The notes under the pieces were generated by a model. That model saw only the letters and a list, made by a program, of their open reading frames with translations, was not told where the DNA came from and made no database searches. The position numbers and the translations under genes are program-made. From contig SBAY01000216.1 of the NCBI GenBank assembly GCA_005239945.1, forward strand, positions 1-7,695: a stretch of 7,695 bases of DNA. The letters are read 5' to 3'. Below, one piece after another: positions 5,741 through 7,695 of this stretch (positions within the stretch are counted from its first letter, which is position 1; every line of letters begins with the position of its first letter). The stretch comes from Nitrospira sp. (GTDB lineage: Bacteria; UBA9089; CG2-30-40-21; SBAY01).

Positions 5741-6649
5741 TTAATATTTCACCTTAGCCGAAATTATATGGGTATTTCCAGGCTCATAAGATGCAAAGGC
5801 ATAATCTACCTGCCAGTTTTTATCCTTGTAGCCTAACCCAAGGGCAAATTTTCCACCATATAATCCCAGTCTAACTGGAAAATTTTTATTAAATATAACC
5901 TCTTGGCCAAATTGAAATTTAAACGATTCGTCATCCTCGTTACTTACCCCTAAGGTAAAAAGAATATCATCTATTTTTACCTTGCCTAAGGTTATATTTT
6001 TATTCAGGTTAGCCGCTAACCCAAATTTGAATCCAAAAGAGGGGTTATTGACATTACTGGCTAAAATATTCCGCAACATCAATGCTACCCGGACATCTTT
6101 TAGTTCCTTTACCCCATATTTAGGTTTCATCAAAACCCCCATATCTATAGCATAGCCGCGATGTTCATCCAGGGGATTCTCTACCTTTAATAATTTAAAG
6201 TTACCTCCGGCAGACAAAGAAAAAGGATAATTCTTTTTAAAGGTTAGTCTCCGACCATAAGATAATCCAATGGTTGTCTCTGTAATATTCGTTTTCTTAT
6301 AGTCATTTGCTATTTTTGCGACGACATCCTCGGCTAAATAAAGTAATCCTATATTGCCCCCAAAAAAATAGATTTCTGGTTGAATCACACAAAGAGAATC
6401 CATATTTGCCTTACTTACTCCGTATAGACCGGCATGGCTAAAACCTATCCCTGTTATTTCACCAAGCTCACCCAATCCAGACGGATTCCAATAAATAGTC
6501 TCCAAATCATCACATACCGCCACCACTGACTTACCCATACCGAGATTTCTTGCCCCTATACCTACATCCTTAAAGCCAGCATAAGTATCTATCGTTACAA
6601 AAATTACCAAACCAAGAACCGCAAAAAAGTAAAATCCTTTCTTTAACAT
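5741..6649 (-). CDS. PorV/PorQ-like outer-membrane beta-barrel protein
   Basis: The protein has 302 residues. Residues 1-24 are a signal peptide (MLKKGFYFFAVLGLVIFVTI, ending TYA before GF). The mature N-terminus carries GIGARNLGMGKSVVAV and then IYWNPSGLGEL. This G.GAR..GMG.....D....YWNPAGL signature marks PorV/PorQ and related FadL-type barrels. The rest alternates hydrophobic and polar residues with repeated strand pairs, ending in HIISAKVKY with a terminal aromatic residue. In type IX secretion PorV receives substrates carrying the C-terminal sorting domain, which the neighbouring FN3 protein appears to have. Many bacteria without a proven type IX system also have such proteins, so the role is inferred. 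The start is set by AAGGAGGG seven bases upstream. A consensus promoter lies about 330 nt upstream of the start. The barrel is somewhat shorter than PorV of Bacteroidetes. Confidence 0.78.
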   Translation of the reverse strand: MLKKGFYFFAVLGLVIFVTIDTYAGFKDVGIGARNLGMGKSVVAVCDDLETIYWNPSGLGELGEITGIGFSHAGLYGVSKANMDSLCVIQPEIYFFGGNIGLLYLAEDVVAKIANDYKKTNITETTIGLSYGRRLTFKKNYPFSLSAGGNFKLLKVENPLDEHRGYAIDMGVLMKPKYGVKELKDVRVALMLRNILASNVNNPSFGFKFGLAANLNKNITLGKVKIDDILFTLGVSNEDDESFKFQFGQEVIFNKNFPVRLGLYGGKFALGLGYKDKNWQVDYAFASYEPGNTHIISAKVKY

Positions 6650-6775
6650 TTTTTATCCCTCCTTAATTTTATGAACGCTCTCGAATAAAACTTATTCCTG
6701 ACAGGTTTCCAGAATTAAGCGTTTATTTTATTAGCGCACCTATGTAGATAATTTCGCAGGCACCCAATAAGTCTA

Positions 6776-6926
6776 CCCGAACAAGTTCAGGTTTCCGTAT
6801 CTTGAAATCATCTTAATGAAGATTACGATTATAGCATCTATTAGCCAAAAGTTCTCATCCGAAATTTCCCACTCAAAGAAATTAGAAGTCTCAACGAGTT
6901 TGAGGTTTCTCTCCCCGAACAAGTTC
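6776..6926. repeat. 13-bp direct repeat CCCGAACAAGTTC
   Basis: The 13-mer occurs at 6776-6788 and 6914-6926, exactly 138 bases apart, one copy inside and one beside the structured leader segment. The region 6650-6775 between this and the PorV-like start shows no gene; I see only the ribosome site next to the ATG. Confidence 0.7.
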
Positions 6927-6970
6927 GGACATCCGATGAGGAGAAGAAGTTTTGACTAATAAGTGCTATA
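6830..6970 (-). ncRNA. Candidate structured RNA in the leader of the PorV-like gene
   Basis: Arms 6830-6854 and 6946-6970 pair in 22 of 25 positions (TATAGCA with TGCTATA, TATTAG with CTAATA, CAAAA with TTTTG, plus one G-T and three mismatches). Inside is a compact hairpin, CCGAAC/GTTCGG (6915-6928), and weaker pairs such as CTCAAA (6872) with TTTGAG (6899). On the minus strand this structure would start about eight nt after the predicted transcription start (near 6978) and end about 180 nt before the PorV-like ATG. It fits no riboswitch I recognise. The same DNA holds 60 open codons (6955-6776, ending at TAG 6773-6775) without an ATG, so a decayed gene or dispersed repeat is the alternative. 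Confidence 0.4.
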
Positions 6971-6984
6971 TTCATTCTTTAACT

Positions 6985-7013
6985 ATTATAATTTATAAGG
7001 GATAGTTTGTCAA
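6985..7013 (-). promoter_or_regulatory. Consensus sigma70 promoter upstream of the PorV-like gene
   Basis: On the minus strand TTGACA (7013-7008) is separated by 17 bp from TATAAT (6990-6985), matching both consensus hexamers perfectly. The start site should be near 6978, giving a leader of about 330 nt before the ATG at 6649, or a separate small RNA. Confidence 0.85.
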
Positions 7014-7021
7014 GATAAATT

Positions 7022-7253
7022 TTGGGTAAGTCTTCAATTCAGATATTAGACCATAGACTAAAGACTAAAGACTAAAGACTTAAGACTTAAGACTTAAGTC
7101 GTAAGTGGTCAGCCGGAAGCTTAATCTTTCAGCTTTTGGATGAGACAGATATTCATCCATTATCTTTTTCTCCATCTGAAAGCTGACGGCTGAACGCTGA
7201 ATGCTTACGACTTAAGTCTGAAGTCTAATGTCTGAATTGCTGTTGGGTAAGTC
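7022..7253. repeat. Large word-type palindromic element with heptamer array and 11-bp flanking duplication
   Basis: GACTTAAGTCGTAAG (7091-7105) pairs perfectly with CTTACGACTTAAGTC (7204-7218). AATTCAGATATTAGAC (7036-7051) pairs with 7223-7238 in 15 of 16 positions. Inner pairs are TCAGCCG/CGGCTGA (7109-7115, 7187-7193) and TCAGCTTT/AAAGCTGA (7129-7136, 7179-7186). The left arm is lengthened by six tandem heptamers at 7056-7097, three GACTAAA then three GACTTAA. TTGGGTAAGTC lies at both edges (7022-7032 and 7243-7253), as in a target-site duplication. No protein is encoded. Confidence 0.8.
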
Positions 7254-7298
7254 GTAATCGATTAGTAATTGGTGGAAATTCCTATAGGAAAGATACGG

Positions 7299-7328
7299 AC
7301 CCCCCTGCCCCCCTCTCAAGAGGGGATT
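7299..7328 (-). repeat. G/C-rich palindromic repeat, diverged copy D
   Basis: Read on the minus strand it is AATCCCCTC, TTGAGAGGGGGG, CAGGGGGGT. This is the same plan as copies A to C (C-tract, short loop, two G-tracts), and the order of words is closest to inverted copy C. It shows that this repeat family is not confined to the nuclease gene. Confidence 0.6.
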
Positions 7329-7391
7329 TCTTAAAGTCCCCTCTAATAAGCTTATCCTTACCAACATCTTTTTCCTGCTAAATTCTATTCA

Positions 7392-7595
7392 GGGCTAAAG
7401 CCCAATTGGGGCGGTTTTCCTCGCTCCTCCGCTCTAAAGAGCGGAGTTATTATTCCTCTCCTGCTCTAAAAAACAAAGTTAATTCTACCTCTCCCACTAA
7501 CAACTCCGCCATTTATGACGGAGGGACGCTTTCATTAATATTTCTACTCTTCTTGCTAACCCATGCTTTCAATCTTGACAGGGCACTAGTGCTCT
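7392..7595. repeat. Cluster of four short hairpins in gene-free DNA
   Basis: The hairpins are GGGCT/AGCCC (7392-7403), a perfect 8-bp stem CTCCGCTC/GAGCGGAG with loop TAAA (7427-7446), CTCCGCC/GACGGAG with one mismatch (7504-7523), and a palindrome centred on GCACTAGTGC (7580-7595). The open frame running through here on the plus strand is composed of these repeats and has no recognisable protein features. None is followed by a T-run typical of a terminator. Confidence 0.6.
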
Positions 7596-7603
7596 ATCAC
7601 ACC

Positions 7604-7619
7604 TCAATTGATGGATAAA
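7604..7619 (-). repeat. 16-bp module shared with the post-bamA repeat block
   Basis: TCAATTGATGGATAAA is the exact reverse complement of 2929-2944. ACTAGTGCTCT just upstream (7585-7595) matches ACTACTGCTCT (2819-2829 and 2958-2968) at 10 of 11 bases. The two loci therefore appear to share pieces of one dispersed repeat. Confidence 0.6.
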
Positions 7620-7629
7620 CCTTTAGAAA

Positions 7630-7695
7630 GAAGGTTGAGGTTAAGGTTAAGGTTGAGAAGGAGAGAAGGAAGGAGATTTTTCTCTATCTTCTCAA
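7630..7695. repeat. Partial word-type palindrome at the right edge
   Basis: GGTTGAG/GGTTAAG words are repeated from 7633 to 7658. They are followed by purine-rich DNA, and CTTCTCAA (7688-7695) is the perfect inverse of TTGAGAAG (7653-7660). The second arm probably continues beyond the window. Confidence 0.6.

Noticed and set aside
5651..5836. 61-codon plus-strand frame
   Set aside because: It is translated palindrome DNA running into antisense of the PorV-like gene.
6830..6970. 6S RNA
   Set aside because: It is a long hairpin from a strong promoter, but I do not see the required central bubble flanked by conserved G-C pairs, and it lies in a gene leader.
7056..7097. CRISPR-like tandem array
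   Set aside because: The heptamers are directly adjacent with no spacers, and no cas genes are present.
7427..7446. Intrinsic terminator
   Set aside because: It has a perfect 8-bp GC-rich stem, but TTATTATT instead of a T-run, and no gene ends nearby.
7406..7618. 70-codon plus-strand frame
   Set aside because: It is composed of short hairpin repeats and ends in a dispersed 16-mer; no start signal or domain.
1..7695. tRNA or rRNA genes
   Set aside because: I found no cloverleaf with GTTCGA-type T-loop and CCA end, and no rRNA-like conserved blocks.

Overview
The window is low-GC DNA from a Gram-negative (two-membrane) bacterium. The evidence is a complete BamA outer-membrane assembly protein, a PorV/PorQ-like outer-membrane barrel protein, and a secreted fibronectin-type-III protein ending in a Por-secretion/FlgD-like C-terminal domain. 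The intergenic DNA is crowded with short palindromic repeats, which in my experience is typical of uncultured candidate phyla and some FCB/PVC-type lineages. I cannot name the phylum from sequence alone.

Layout, left to right. Positions 1-207 look like the edge of a replication origin: five DnaA-box-like 9-mers in one orientation, two hairpins built from those boxes, a CTA-CTG-CTA-CTA run resembling DnaA-trios, and an AT-rich tract. A strong sigma70-type promoter (208-236) then drives a plus-strand unit. This unit holds a 30-residue very basic ribosomal-type peptide (AURKAIP1/COX24 family, bS22-like, 364-456) and bamA (567-2810). A roughly 100-bp palindromic element made of GGCTGAAGG words sits between the two genes and is bracketed by near-identical 13-bp direct repeats.

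Positions 2811-3176, between convergent genes, hold several hairpin repeats. On the minus strand follow the FN3/C-terminal-domain secreted protein (4463-3177), with a good promoter and an operator-like palindrome over its -35. Next is a DUF559 Vsr-like nuclease gene (5088-4678) that is flanked and internally interrupted by copies of one CCCCCTTACTAAAGGGGG repeat. Then come a 99-residue winged-helix-like protein (5616-5317) and the PorV/PorQ-like protein (6649-5741). The last has a consensus promoter (TTGACA-17-TATAAT) about 330 nt upstream of its start, so its predicted leader is long and contains a strongly foldable segment of about 141 nt.

Positions 7014-7695 have no convincing gene. They hold a 200-bp inverted repeat with six tandem heptamers, bracketed by an 11-bp direct duplication, plus several small hairpins and the start of another word-type palindrome at the right edge.

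Functionally the genes share an envelope theme: BamA inserts outer-membrane barrels, the PorV-like protein is such a barrel, and the FN3 protein has the kind of C-terminal domain that PorV-type proteins handle in type IX secretion. The most novel-looking material is in the repeats: the DUF559/palindrome association, the word palindromes with duplication-like flanks, the structured leader, and the origin-like segment.
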